Assembly: GCF_004403465.1 (NCBI RefSeq)
Contig: NZ_SOGQ01000030.1
Location: 7,175 to 71,174 of the forward strand
Length of the DNA: 64,000 bases
DNA from: Cryobacterium sinapicolor
GTDB lineage: Bacteria; Actinomycetota; Actinomycetes; Actinomycetales; Microbacteriaceae
Reading direction: 5' to 3'
In this document: in pieces, positions 29,622 to 38,950 of the stretch
Layout: each line of letters opens with the position of its first letter
Numbering within the stretch: the stretch's first letter is position 1
The notes under the pieces: model-generated
What the model saw: the letters and a program-made list of their open reading frames with translations, nothing else
Told to the model about the DNA's origin: nothing
Database searches by the model: none
Made by a program: the position numbers and the translations under genes

Positions 29622-29860
29622 CCGATTATGGCTGCGAGAAGGCCAAGGCCGAACTCGAGGAATACCTGCACAACGAATTGTGCAGTGAAGACGCGTCTGA
29701 CATTCAGGAGCACCTCGCCAATTGCAGCGACTGCAGTGACGAGCACCTGGTCGGGCGCACCCTGACCGAGGCCGTGCAGCGCGCGTGCCGTGAAATGGCC
29801 CCGGAGGACCTGCGCGACCAGGTCTTGCTGAAGTTGCGCACCATCCAGTCCGGCCACTAG
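29618..29860 (+). CDS. rsrA: Zinc-containing redox-sensing anti-sigma factor (RsrA/RshA)
   Basis: The 80-residue protein has the ZAS motif H32-x3-C36-x2-C39 plus C6 and C22. In this family, thiol oxidation releases zinc and frees the sigma factor. ATG 29618 overlaps the sigH stop. The stop codon overlaps the stop of the convergent VOC gene in the shared sequence CTAG. Confidence 0.94.
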   Translation: MTDYGCEKAKAELEEYLHNELCSEDASDIQEHLANCSDCSDEHLVGRTLTEAVQRACREMAPEDLRDQVLLKLRTIQSGH

Positions 29861-30693
29861 CCGATCGGCAGGTCGGCGTCCTCCTCCGTCTCCTCCTCGA
29901 TGGCCTTCTCCTCGGCGTGCGGCTCGTCGACCGAGCCGAGCACGAAGAGGGCCCCGGTCGGGTCGGTGACCAGCGCGAAGGTGCCGAACTCCGCCGTCCA
30001 GGGTTCACGGATGACCGTGCCGCCGAGTTCGGTCACGGTGGCGGCGGCCGCGTGCACGTCGGGCACGCCGAGGTAGAGCTGCCAGTGCGAGGGCACGCTG
30101 TCGGGCAGGTGTTCCGCGGCGTCGAAGACGCCCGCCACCATGTCGTGTCCGGCTCCGATCGTGCTGTAGCGGAAGTCATCCGTATCGCTGAGGACCGCCG
30201 GCTCCCAGCCGAACACCTGGGTGTAGAAATCGAGGGCGGCGGAATAGCCGCGAGTGTTCAACTCGTGCCAGACCGGTGAGCCGGCCTCGCCGAAGACGTC
30301 GAAGCCGGTGAACTCGTCGGCCTGCCACACCCCGAAGGGCGCACCGGTCGGGTCCATCAGGATGGCCATGCGGCCCATGGTCCCCACCGTCATCGGTTCG
30401 GCCAGCACGGTTGCGCCGGCCGCGCGGGAGGAGGCGACGGCGGCGTCGGCATCCGTCACCGACAGGTAGGTGGTCCACGCGTCGGGCAGTGGGGAACCCG
30501 GCTCCTGGGAGCCCATGCCGGCGACGTCCGCGTCACCCTTGCGGAAGAGGATGTAGTTGCCGTACTCCGAACCGGAATCGCTGACCGTCCAGCCGAACAG
30601 CCTGGTGTAGAACTCCCGGGCGCGCGGCAGGTCGGAGGTCATCAGGTCGGCCCAGCAGGGCTGGCCGGTGCGGTTCGCGTATGGTGCGGGCAT
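29857..30693 (-). CDS. VOC family protein, two glyoxalase-like domains
   Basis: From ATG 30693 (MPAPYANRTGQPCW) the protein has 278 residues in two VOC repeats. The first is about 10-125 (DLMTSDLPRAREFYTRLFGW), the second about 135-250 (ELNTRGYSAALDFYTQVFGW). An acidic tail follows ([18 protein letters not shown]). The fold suits a metal-dependent lyase, dioxygenase or binding protein, and the substrate is unknown. It converges on rsrA, sharing the stop region. Confidence 0.82.
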   Translation of the reverse strand: MPAPYANRTGQPCWADLMTSDLPRAREFYTRLFGWTVSDSGSEYGNYILFRKGDADVAGMGSQEPGSPLPDAWTTYLSVTDADAAVASSRAAGATVLAEPMTVGTMGRMAILMDPTGAPFGVWQADEFTGFDVFGEAGSPVWHELNTRGYSAALDFYTQVFGWEPAVLSDTDDFRYSTIGAGHDMVAGVFDAAEHLPDSVPSHWQLYLGVPDVHAAAATVTELGGTVIREPWTAEFGTFALVTDPTGALFVLGSVDEPHAEEKAIEEETEEDADLPIG

Positions 30694-30766
30694 GGCGGAT
30701 CTCCTTGTCGGTGGGCGATGCGGCCAGCCTAGAGGAGTGAGCTCCAATAGCCGAGGGGGAGGCGGT

Positions 30767-30788
30767 GAACCGCCGTGCCGGGCGGTTC
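30767..30788 (-). terminator. Terminator after kgd
   Basis: GAACCGCC and GGCGGTTC form a perfect 8-bp stem with a 6-nt loop, 16 nt after the kgd stop on the minus strand. No long U-tract follows. Confidence 0.5.
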
Positions 30789-30803
30789 TGATTTCGATGC
30801 GGA

Positions 30804-33800
30804 TTACAGCGTGAGCGCCTGGCGCATCAGTTCGGCCTGCTCAACTGCGTGACGCTTGGCCGATCCCGCCGCCGGCGACGCGGACGCCGCCCGGGAGTAC
30901 AGGGTCACCGGGCGCGGGCCCAGCTTGTTCGTCTCGAGGTAGAAGAACGGCCAGGCACCCTGGTTCTCCGGCTCGTCCTGCACCCAGGCGAGTTCGGCGT
31001 CGGGGTACTGGTCGGCGACCTGCTTGAGTTCGACGGCGGGCAGCGGGTAGAACTGCTCCATGCGAACGAGCGCGATCTCCGGGTTCGGGTTCTTGTCGAG
31101 TTCGGCGAGCAGGTCATAGTAGAGCTTGCCGGCCAGGAACAGCACCCGCTTGACCCGCGCCTTGTCGGTGATCCGGGCGTCATCGATGACCGGCTCGAAC
31201 TTGCCGGCGGTGAAGTCGGCCACCTCGCTGGTCGCGCCGCGCAGGCGCAGCATCGACTTCGGTGTAAAGACGATCAGCGGACGCCGCGGACGCATGTAGG
31301 CCTGGCGGCGCAGCAGATGGAAGTACGACGCGGGCGTCGACGGGCGGGCGACGGTCATGTTGTCCTCGGCGCAGAGCTGCAGATAGCGCTCGATCCGGGC
31401 GGACGAGTGGTCCGGCCCCTGGCCCTCGTAGCCGTGCGGCAGCAGCAGCACGACGGATGACCGCTGGCCCCACTTCTGCTCGGCGGAGGAGACGAACTCG
31501 TCGATGACAGTCTGGGCGCCGTTGGCGAAATCGCCGAACTGGGCCTCCCAGAGCACCAGGGCGTCGGCACGTTCCACCGAGTAGCCGTACTCGAAGCCCA
31601 TGGCCGCGTATTCGCTGAGCAGCGAATCGTAGATCCAGAACCGGGCCTGGTCTTCGCTGAGGTTGGCGAGCGGCAGCCATTCCTGGCCGTTGACCCGGTC
31701 GTGCAGCACGGCGTGACGCTGCACGAACGTGCCACGGCGGGCATCCTGGCCGGCGAAGCGAACCGGGGTGCGCTCGATCAGCAGGGAGCCGAGGGCGAGG
31801 AGTTCGCCGAAGCTCCAGTCGATCTTGCCGTTGCGGCTCATGTCGTTGCGCTTCTGCATCAGCTGCTGCAGCTTGTTGTGCACGGTGAAGCCGGCTGGCT
31901 TGTTCAGGAAGGCGTCGCCGATCAGGTGCACGACCGCCTCGGGTACCCCGGTAGTCGCCGGTTCCCCGATCGCGTCGTCGTTCTTGTCGGTGCCGTGCTT
32001 GTCCGCGCCGATACCCTGGGGCGCGGCACCGGCCGCGCCGACGATCGGGATCGATGAGGACTGCGCCGCGTGCGTCTCCATGAACGCGCGCTCGAGGCGG
32101 TCCTGGAAGTCGGCGTGGGAGGCCTCGTACTCCTCCTGCGTGATGTCGCCGCGACCGACGAGGGCCTCGGTGTACAGCTTCCGAACGGAGCGCTTGGCCT
32201 CGATCAGGTTGTACATCAGCGGCTGAGTCATCGAGGGGTCGTCGCCCTCGTTGTGTCCGCGTCGGCGGTAGCAGACGAGGTCGATGACGACGTCGCGCTT
32301 GAACTCCTGGCGGTAGGCGAAGGCGAGCTCCGCGACCCGCACCACGGCTTCGGGGTCGTCCCCGTTGACGTGGAAGATGGGCGCCTGGATGGTTTTGGCG
32401 ACATCCGTCGAGTAGACCGAGGTGCGGCCGTCTCCGGGCAGCGTGGTGAATCCGACCTGGTTGTTGACGACCAGGTGGATGGTGCCGCCCGTGCGGAATC
32501 CGCGCAGCTGGGACATCTGGAGCGTCTCCAGGACGATGCCCTGGCCGGCCATGGCGGCGTCGCCGTGCACGAGGACCGGAAGGGTGGAGAAGGTGCCGAT
32601 CGGCTTGCGGTCCTGCTTGGCGCGCACGATGCCCTCGAGGACGCCGTCGACGGCCTCCAGGTGGGACGGGTTCGCAGCCAGGTACACCGGCATCTCCGTG
32701 CCGTCGGTGGCGCGGAACGTGCCCTCGGTGCCGAGGTGGTACTTGACGTCGCCGGAACCCTGCACGGTGCGGGGATCCTGCGTGCCCTCGAACTCGCGGA
32801 AGATCTGACCGTAGGTCTTTCCGGCGATGTTCGTCAGCACGTTCAGGCGACCGCGGTGGGCCATGCCGATGCACACCTCGTCGAGGCCGGCATCCGCGGC
32901 ACCCTGCAGGATGGAGTCGAGCAGGGCGATGGTGGATTCACCGCCCTCGAGGCTGAACCGCTTCTGGCCGACGTACTTGGTCTGCAGGAAGGTTTCGAAG
33001 GCTTCGGCCTCGTTGAGCTTTCCGAGGATGCGCATCTGCTCGTCATGCGTCGGCTTGACGTAGCTCTTCTCCATCTTCTCCTGCATCCACTTGCGCTGGG
33101 CAGGGTCCTGGATGTGCATGTACTCGATGCCGGTCGTGCGGCAGTAGGAGTCGCGGAGCACGCCGAGGATGTCGCGCAGGAGCATCAGGCGTTTGCTGCC
33201 GAAGCCGCCGGTGACGAACTCGCGGTCCAGGTCCCAGAAGGTCAGGCCGTGGTTCGAGATGTCCAGGTCGGGATGTGATCGCTGGGTGTATTCCAGCGGG
33301 TCGATGTCGGCCATCAGGTGGCCGCGCACGCGGAACGCGTTGATCAGTTCCTGCACGCGGGCGGTCTTGTCGACGGCGCTGGCCAGGTCGACGCTGATGT
33401 CCGGCGCCCAGTGGATCGGGTCGTACGGAATGCGCAGGGCCGAGAAGATGTCTTCGTAGAAGTTGTGCTGCCCGATCAGGAGCTCGTGCACGATCTTGAG
33501 GAACTCGCCCGAGCCGGCACCCTGGATGACCCGGTGGTCGTAGGTGCTGGTCAGCGTGATGGTCTTGGAGATGGCGAGGCCGGTCAGGGTCTTGACGCTG
33601 GAACCCTGGAACTCGGCCGGGTAGTCGAGCGCGCCGGCGCCGATGATGCAGCCCTGGCCCTTCATCAGGCGCGGAACGGAGTGCACCGTGCCGATGCCGC
33701 CGGGGTTGGTGAGGGAGACCGTGGCGCCGGAGAAGTCATCCGCTGTCAGCTTGCCCTTGCGGGCCCGGGTGACGAGGTCTTCGTAGGAGGAGAGGTACTC

Positions 33801-34610
33801 GCCGAAGGTCATCGTATCGGCGCGCTTGATGGCCGGGACCATCAACGAGCGGGTGCCGTCGGGCTTGGGCAGGTCGATCGCGATGCCGAGGCCGACGTGT
33901 GCGGGGGCGATGACCGAGGGTTTGCCGTCGATCTCGTTGTAGTAGACGTTCTGGCTGGGGAACATCTTCAGCGCCTGGATCAGCGCCCAGCCGATCAGGT
34001 GCGTGAACGACACCTTGCCGCCGCGCGAGCGCTTCATGTGGTTGTTCATCACGATGCGGTTGTCGATGAGGAGCTTCGCCGGGATGGTGCGCACGCTGGT
34101 GGCCGTGGGCACGGTCAGGCTGGTCGCCATGTTCGCCGCGAGGCTCTTCGACATGCCGCGGAGCGGGGTGACGACGTCGACGTCGGTGGGCTCGGCGGCC
34201 TGCTGTGGGGCCGTGATCGGCATATCGGCCGGCACCGGCATCGGCTTGGGGGCGCTGGAGGTCGTGCGCGCGGTGCGCTGCCCGCCGGCGACGGGGGCGG
34301 TGACCGGGGCCGGCTCCGCCGCGGCCGGGGGAGCGCTCGCTGCAGGCGTGGTCACTGCAGGCGTGGTCACTGCAGGCGTGGTCGCTGCGGGGGTATCGAC
34401 TGCCGGTGCGCTGTCGGAGGGGGACTCTGAACCGGATTCACGGCCGTTCGCGGTCTGGTGGTAGCTCTCGAGGACCGGCCACCAGGACTCGTCCACCAGC
34501 TTCTTGTCGACGAGGTACCGTTCGTACAGTTCGTCGACAAGCCACTCGTTCGCTCCGAATTCACCCGACGTCGTTTCGTCGGATCCACTACCGGTCAACT
34601 GGCTTGACAC
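30804..34610 (-). CDS. kgd: Multifunctional 2-oxoglutarate metabolism enzyme (E1 fused to E2 core)
   Basis: From GTG 34610 (VSSQLTGSGSDETT) the protein has 1268 residues. The order is: N-terminal segment NEWLVDELYERYL; a Pro/Ala linker with TTPAV repeats; a succinyltransferase core without lipoyl domain, with catalytic STYDHRVIQGAGSGEFL; and a ThDP-dependent E1 part with GMAHRGRLNVL, HGDAAMAGQG and CYRRRGHNEGDDP. This is the Kgd/OdhA layout of actinobacteria. It works with E2 and E3 of pyruvate dehydrogenase in the TCA cycle and is usually inhibited by GarA/OdhI. An opening to 34715 was not used because GGGAA precedes the GTG. Confidence 0.95.
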   Translation of the reverse strand: MSSQLTGSGSDETTSGEFGANEWLVDELYERYLVDKKLVDESWWPVLESYHQTANGRESGSESPSDSAPAVDTPAATTPAVTTPAVTTPAASAPPAAAEPAPVTAPVAGGQRTARTTSSAPKPMPVPADMPITAPQQAAEPTDVDVVTPLRGMSKSLAANMATSLTVPTATSVRTIPAKLLIDNRIVMNNHMKRSRGGKVSFTHLIGWALIQALKMFPSQNVYYNEIDGKPSVIAPAHVGLGIAIDLPKPDGTRSLMVPAIKRADTMTFGEYLSSYEDLVTRARKGKLTADDFSGATVSLTNPGGIGTVHSVPRLMKGQGCIIGAGALDYPAEFQGSSVKTLTGLAISKTITLTSTYDHRVIQGAGSGEFLKIVHELLIGQHNFYEDIFSALRIPYDPIHWAPDISVDLASAVDKTARVQELINAFRVRGHLMADIDPLEYTQRSHPDLDISNHGLTFWDLDREFVTGGFGSKRLMLLRDILGVLRDSYCRTTGIEYMHIQDPAQRKWMQEKMEKSYVKPTHDEQMRILGKLNEAEAFETFLQTKYVGQKRFSLEGGESTIALLDSILQGAADAGLDEVCIGMAHRGRLNVLTNIAGKTYGQIFREFEGTQDPRTVQGSGDVKYHLGTEGTFRATDGTEMPVYLAANPSHLEAVDGVLEGIVRAKQDRKPIGTFSTLPVLVHGDAAMAGQGIVLETLQMSQLRGFRTGGTIHLVVNNQVGFTTLPGDGRTSVYSTDVAKTIQAPIFHVNGDDPEAVVRVAELAFAYRQEFKRDVVIDLVCYRRRGHNEGDDPSMTQPLMYNLIEAKRSVRKLYTEALVGRGDITQEEYEASHADFQDRLERAFMETHAAQSSSIPIVGAAGAAPQGIGADKHGTDKNDDAIGEPATTGVPEAVVHLIGDAFLNKPAGFTVHNKLQQLMQKRNDMSRNGKIDWSFGELLALGSLLIERTPVRFAGQDARRGTFVQRHAVLHDRVNGQEWLPLANLSEDQARFWIYDSLLSEYAAMGFEYGYSVERADALVLWEAQFGDFANGAQTVIDEFVSSAEQKWGQRSSVVLLLPHGYEGQGPDHSSARIERYLQLCAEDNMTVARPSTPASYFHLLRRQAYMRPRRPLIVFTPKSMLRLRGATSEVADFTAGKFEPVIDDARITDKARVKRVLFLAGKLYYDLLAELDKNPNPEIALVRMEQFYPLPAVELKQVADQYPDAELAWVQDEPENQGAWPFFYLETNKLGPRPVTLYSRAASASPAAGSAKRHAVEQAELMRQALTL

Positions 34611-34728
34611 AGCCGGTTCCCACTCTCTACGTTGATTTTGAATGTCCCGGGCGGCGTTGATGCCCGATGCGGTCTGCCTAACCAGCCTAATCCCATCGGG
34701 CATGGCTGCGGGCATCCGCGCGGGGCGC

Positions 34729-34734
34729 TAGCGT
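34729..34734 (+). promoter_or_regulatory. -10 element of guaB1 (leaderless type)
   Basis: TAGCGT lies seven bases before the ATG at 34742, and there is no Shine-Dalgarno sequence. Confidence 0.35.
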
Positions 34735-34741
34735 TATTTCC

Positions 34742-36181
34742 ATGCAGTTCTATGGAGCGGTGCCCAGCCACGACCTCACGTATTCCGACGTTTTCCTCGT
34801 CCCGAGCCAATCCGAGGTGAGCAGCCGGCTCGATGTCTCGCTCGCCCCGGGTGACGGCAGCGGTGCCACCATCCCCATCGTCTCGGCGAATATGAACTCG
34901 GTCACCGGCCCGCGCCTGGCGGCCGCGCTCGCCCGGCGCGGCGGGCTCGGCGTGCTCCCGCAGGACATGCACCTGCAGGACCTCGACGCCGCGATCCGCT
35001 GGGTCAAGGGGCAGTCCACCCGCTTCGACACCCCCTTCAACTTCGCCCCCGGGGACACCGTGGCGCTCGCGCTGCGGCAGGTGCCGCCGGTGGCCGGCCA
35101 GGGACTGGTCATCACCGACCCGAACGGTGACTACCTGGGTGCCATCGACGCGTCCCGGCTGGCGACCGCGCTGCCGGACGCGCTTCTCGGAGACCTGCTG
35201 CACGGCGCGATGACCTCCCTCGACGCGGACGACATCGAGGGCCCGCGCCGCGCGTTCGACGTGATGACCGAAGCCGAGCTCGACTTCGCAACCGTGCAGC
35301 ACCACGGCCGGGTGATCGGCACCCTCAGTCGCAAGAGCGCGCTGCGCTCCACGCTCTACCAGCCCGCGCTCGACGCGCAGGGCCGCCTGCGCGTGGCCGC
35401 GGCGGTCGGCATCAACGGCGACATCGCGGCCAAGGCCCAGGCGCTCGTCGCCGCGGGGGTCGACGTTCTCGTGATCGACACCGCCCACGGACACCAGGGC
35501 GGGATGACCCGCGCGATCAAGATCGTCGCCGACCTCGACCTCGGCATTCCGATCGTTGCCGGCAACGTCGTGACGGCGGATGCCGTCGGTGACCTCGTCC
35601 GCGCCGGCGCCACCATCGTGAAGGTCGGCGTCGGTCCCGGCGCCATGTGCACCACGCGCATGATGACGGCGGTCGGCCGTCCCCAGTTCTCAGCCGTGCT
35701 CGAGACCGCGGCCGCCGCCCGGGAACTCGGGGCGCACGTCTGGGCCGACGGCGGGGTGCGCTACCCGCGGGACGTGGCCCTCGCGCTCGCCGCCGGCGCG
35801 GCATCCGTCATGATCGGCTCCTGGTTCGCCGGCACGATCGAGGCACCCGGCCTGCTGGACCGGGATGCCGCCGGAGGCATCTACAAGGAGAGTTGGGGGA
35901 TGGCCTCCACCAAGGCCGTGCGCCAGCGGTTCGACCGTCTCGACGCCTACGAGCTGGCCCGCAAGACGCTCTTCGCGGAGGGGATCTCCAGCTCGAAGAT
36001 CTACCTGGACCCTCTGCGGCCGTCCGTAGAGGACCTGCTGGACATGATCACCTCCGGCGTGCGCAGCTCGTTCACCTACGCCGGTGCGACCTCCGTCGCG
36101 GAGTTCCACACCCGCTCGCTGGTCGGCATCCAGTCGGCGGCCGGCTACGAGGAGGGCAAGGCGCTGCCCGTCTCCTGGTAG
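34742..36181 (+). CDS. guaB1: GuaB1 family IMP dehydrogenase-related protein (GMP reductase)
   Basis: The 479-residue TIM-barrel protein with an internal CBS pair (about 90-210) has the catalytic-loop motif GVGPGAMCTTRMMTAVGRP, with the active Cys near residue 305, and the phosphate site WADGGVRYPRD. It belongs to the actinobacterial GuaB1 family, shown in mycobacteria to be a CBS-regulated GMP reductase rather than an IMP dehydrogenase. The following CNNM genes also follow guaB1 in M. tuberculosis. Confidence 0.88.
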   Translation: MQFYGAVPSHDLTYSDVFLVPSQSEVSSRLDVSLAPGDGSGATIPIVSANMNSVTGPRLAAALARRGGLGVLPQDMHLQDLDAAIRWVKGQSTRFDTPFNFAPGDTVALALRQVPPVAGQGLVITDPNGDYLGAIDASRLATALPDALLGDLLHGAMTSLDADDIEGPRRAFDVMTEAELDFATVQHHGRVIGTLSRKSALRSTLYQPALDAQGRLRVAAAVGINGDIAAKAQALVAAGVDVLVIDTAHGHQGGMTRAIKIVADLDLGIPIVAGNVVTADAVGDLVRAGATIVKVGVGPGAMCTTRMMTAVGRPQFSAVLETAAAARELGAHVWADGGVRYPRDVALALAAGAASVMIGSWFAGTIEAPGLLDRDAAGGIYKESWGMASTKAVRQRFDRLDAYELARKTLFAEGISSSKIYLDPLRPSVEDLLDMITSGVRSSFTYAGATSVAEFHTRSLVGIQSAAGYEEGKALPVSW

Positions 36182-36192
36182 CCGGACCGTCG

Positions 36193-36219
36193 GACGCGAC
36201 GGCACCGGCTCGTCGCGTC
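36193..36219 (+). terminator. Hairpin after guaB1
   Basis: GACGCGACG (36193-36201) pairs with CGTCGCGTC (36211-36219), a perfect 9-bp stem with a 9-nt loop, 11 bp after the guaB1 stop. No U-tract follows. Confidence 0.4.
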
Positions 36220-36362
36220 GGTACCGGGCGGTAGACTGGGCGGAATAATGGACGACCCTCCTCCTGCGCATTCGCCCGGAATTCCTTCCCCTCATCCGAA
36301 CGGCGACTCGGCCGTGAACCTCCGTGTTGCCGTTGCCCTGGCCCGGCCCGTCGAGGTCCGCC

Positions 36363-37874
36363 ATGAATGAGTGGGTCATGCTCGCCGCGGGGCTCCTCCT
36401 CACCGTGGGCACCGGCCTGTTCGTCGCCAGCGAGTTCGCTTTGGTCAACCTGGACCGGTCCGAGCTGGAGGCCCGCCGCGACCGAGGCGAGACCCGTCTG
36501 GGTCTGACCATCGCGGCGCTCAGGATCACGTCGACGCACCTGTCCAGCGCGCAGCTGGGCATCACCCTCACCACCCTGCTCACCGGCTACACCATGGAGC
36601 CGGCCCTGACCACGCTGCTGTCACCGCCGCTGACGGCCCTGGGGCTCTCGCCGGCAATCGTGCCGGTCGTCGCGGTCACGACCGCGCTCCTCGTCGCCAC
36701 ACTCGCCTCGATGATCATCGGCGAGCTGGTGCCGAAGAATTTCGCCCTGGCCCTGCCCGTGCAGACGGCCAAGCTCGTCATCCCGTTCCAGACTCTGTTC
36801 ACGACCGTGTTCAAGCCGGCCGTCGTCGTGCTCAACGGCAGCGCCAACGCGGTGCTGCGGTCGATCGGGATCGAGCCGAAGGAAGAACTCTCCGGGGCTC
36901 GCACCGCCGAGGAGCTGTCCTCCCTCGTGCGGCGCTCGGCCAGTGCCGGCCTGCTGGAGAAGGACACCGCCACGCTGTTGCACCGGACGCTGCTCTTCTC
37001 CGGGCACGCCGCCTCGGATGTGATGACTCCCCGCCCCCGGGTGGCCAGCATCCAGCGCACCGCCTCCGCGCAGGCCGTGATCGACCTCACCCGCCAGACC
37101 GGGTATTCCCGCTTCCCCGTCGTCGACGAAGGCGTCGACGACATCGTCGGGATCGTGCACGTGAAGCAGGCGGTGGCCGTGCCCCGGCACCGCCGGGCGG
37201 ATGTCCCGGTGTCGGCCCTGCAATCCGAAGCCATCCGGGTGCCCGAGACCATGAAGTTGGATGGCCTGCTGGTCGAGTTGCGCGGCCGTGGTTACCAGAT
37301 GGCCGTCGTCGTGGACGAATACGGGGGCACGGCCGGCGTGGCCACCCTCGAGGACCTGGTCGAGGAACTCGTCGGTGAGGTCGCCGACGAGCACGACCGC
37401 ACCCGCGCCGGCGTGGTGCTGTCCACGGACTCCCTGACGTTCCCCGGCATGCTCCGCCCGGACGAGCTGCTCGAACGCACGGGCATCTCTATTCCGGAGG
37501 ACGGCCCCTACGAGACCGTGGGCGGCTTCGTGATGAGCGAGCTGGGCCGCCTGCCACAGCTCGGCGACGCCGTGCAGCTGACCGGCGGCGTGCTGTCCGT
37601 CGAACGCCTCGACGGCCGACGGATCGACCGGCTGCGCTTCACCCCCTTCATCGAGCCTGCCGAACCCGCCGAACCTGCCGAACCCGCCGTGCTCGACGCG
37701 CCTGCCGCGGGTGACCGCAGCACCGGGAACGGCAAGAAGCCCGACAAGAAGCCTGGCAAGAAGAGCGACACGAAGAGCGACAAGAAGAGCAACAAGAAGA
37801 GCGACAGGAAGAGTGACGCCCAGGGTGACCGGAAGACGAACGACAAGCGGCATGAGGTGAGCGACCATGAATGA
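36363..37874 (+). CDS. CNNM/CBS/CorC-HlyC domain membrane protein with Lys-rich tail
   Basis: From ATG 36363 ([13 protein letters not shown]) the protein has 503 residues. The CNNM membrane domain (about 1-195) is followed by two CBS motifs ([30 protein letters not shown]), then a CorC/HlyC transporter-associated domain (about 350-430). The last ~60 residues are EPAEPAEPA and repeated KKSD units, a disordered basic tail. The family handles divalent cations such as Mg2+ or Co2+. The end overlaps the next gene by 8 bp. Confidence 0.88.
   Translation: MNEWVMLAAGLLLTVGTGLFVASEFALVNLDRSELEARRDRGETRLGLTIAALRITSTHLSSAQLGITLTTLLTGYTMEPALTTLLSPPLTALGLSPAIVPVVAVTTALLVATLASMIIGELVPKNFALALPVQTAKLVIPFQTLFTTVFKPAVVVLNGSANAVLRSIGIEPKEELSGARTAEELSSLVRRSASAGLLEKDTATLLHRTLLFSGHAASDVMTPRPRVASIQRTASAQAVIDLTRQTGYSRFPVVDEGVDDIVGIVHVKQAVAVPRHRRADVPVSALQSEAIRVPETMKLDGLLVELRGRGYQMAVVVDEYGGTAGVATLEDLVEELVGEVADEHDRTRAGVVLSTDSLTFPGMLRPDELLERTGISIPEDGPYETVGGFVMSELGRLPQLGDAVQLTGGVLSVERLDGRRIDRLRFTPFIEPAEPAEPAEPAVLDAPAAGDRSTGNGKKPDKKPGKKSDTKSDKKSNKKSDRKSDAQGDRKTNDKRHEVSDHE
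37755..37826 (+). repeat. Lys-Ser/Asp codon repeat in the CNNM tail
   Basis: A run of imperfect 12-bp units of the type AAGAAGAGCGAC encodes KKSD, KKSN and RKSD. It is inside the coding sequence and likely expands by slippage. Confidence 0.75.
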
Positions 37875-38928
37875 CTGGGCCGGGCTGGTCTGGCTTGTCG
37901 TGCTGCTCGCGGCCAACGCCTTCTTCGTCGCCGCGGAATTCGCCGTCATCTCCGCGCGCCGATCCCAGATCGAGCCTCTCGCCGAGGCCGGCAAGAAGCG
38001 TGCGATCACGGCGCTGTGGGCGATGGAACACGCCACCCTCATGCTGGCGACCACCCAGCTGGGCATCACGGTCTGTTCCCTGCTGATCCTGAACGTCTCG
38101 GAGCCGGCGATCCACCACCTGCTTGAGATTCCGCTGGGTCTGACCTCGCTGCCGGAGGAGGCCATCGGCGTGATCGCGTTCGTGATCACCCTGCTGCTGG
38201 TCTCCTACCTCCACGTCGTGTTCGGTGAGATGGTGCCCAAGAACCTGTCGTTCTCCATCCCAGACCGGGCCGTGCTCATGCTCGCCCCGCCGCTGGTCTT
38301 CTTCGGCCGCCTGGTCAAGCCCGTGATCGTGACGCTCAACGCCACCGCCAATTTGGTGCTGCGGATTTTCGGAGTGCAGCCCAAGGAGGAGGCCACCAGC
38401 ACCTACACGCTGGACGAGGTGGCGACCATCGTCTCCCAATCGACCCGGGAGGGCGTGCTGCGGGACGGTACCGGGGCGCTCAGCGCCACGTTCGAGTTCA
38501 CCACCCGCAAGGTGCGGGATATCGCCGTGAGCCTCGCGGACCTGGTCAGCCTGCCCGAGGCGGCCACCCCCGCCGACGTCGAGAAGGCCGTCACCCGGCA
38601 CGGTTTCTCCCGCTACGTGCTGGTCAACGAGTCCGGCGAACCGACCGGGTATGTACACCTGAAGGACGTCATCGATCTCGACGGCGACACGGCTGCCTCG
38701 GTCGGGCAGGGCAGCTATTCGGCGCCGATCCCCGGCAAGCGCATCCGTCAGTTGGTGTCGATCTTCGAGGACACCGACCTCGAGGATGCCCTGGCGACGA
38801 TGCGGCGCTCGGGCGCGCACCTGGCGCGCTCGTTCACCGCGACCGGAGAGACCGTCGGGGTGCTGTTCCTCGAGGACATCATCGAAGAGCTGGTCGGTGA
38901 AGTGCAGGACGCGACCCGGCGCCTGTAA
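37867..38928 (+). CDS. Second CNNM/CBS domain membrane protein
   Basis: The 353-residue paralogue of the preceding gene starts inside its end (8-bp overlap). It has a CNNM membrane domain (about 1-185: LLAANAFFVAAEFAVISARR, HVVFGEMVPKNLSFSIP) and two CBS motifs (RDIAVSLADLVSLPEAATP, LEDALATMRRSGAHLARSF). The C-terminus ends at EDIIEELVGEVQDATRRL with no CorC/HlyC domain. The two proteins probably form a heteromeric cation transporter. Confidence 0.87.
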   Translation: MNDWAGLVWLVVLLAANAFFVAAEFAVISARRSQIEPLAEAGKKRAITALWAMEHATLMLATTQLGITVCSLLILNVSEPAIHHLLEIPLGLTSLPEEAIGVIAFVITLLLVSYLHVVFGEMVPKNLSFSIPDRAVLMLAPPLVFFGRLVKPVIVTLNATANLVLRIFGVQPKEEATSTYTLDEVATIVSQSTREGVLRDGTGALSATFEFTTRKVRDIAVSLADLVSLPEAATPADVEKAVTRHGFSRYVLVNESGEPTGYVHLKDVIDLDGDTAASVGQGSYSAPIPGKRIRQLVSIFEDTDLEDALATMRRSGAHLARSFTATGETVGVLFLEDIIEELVGEVQDATRRL

Positions 38929-38950
38929 GCGTTCTCCGGCGGAGCCGGGT

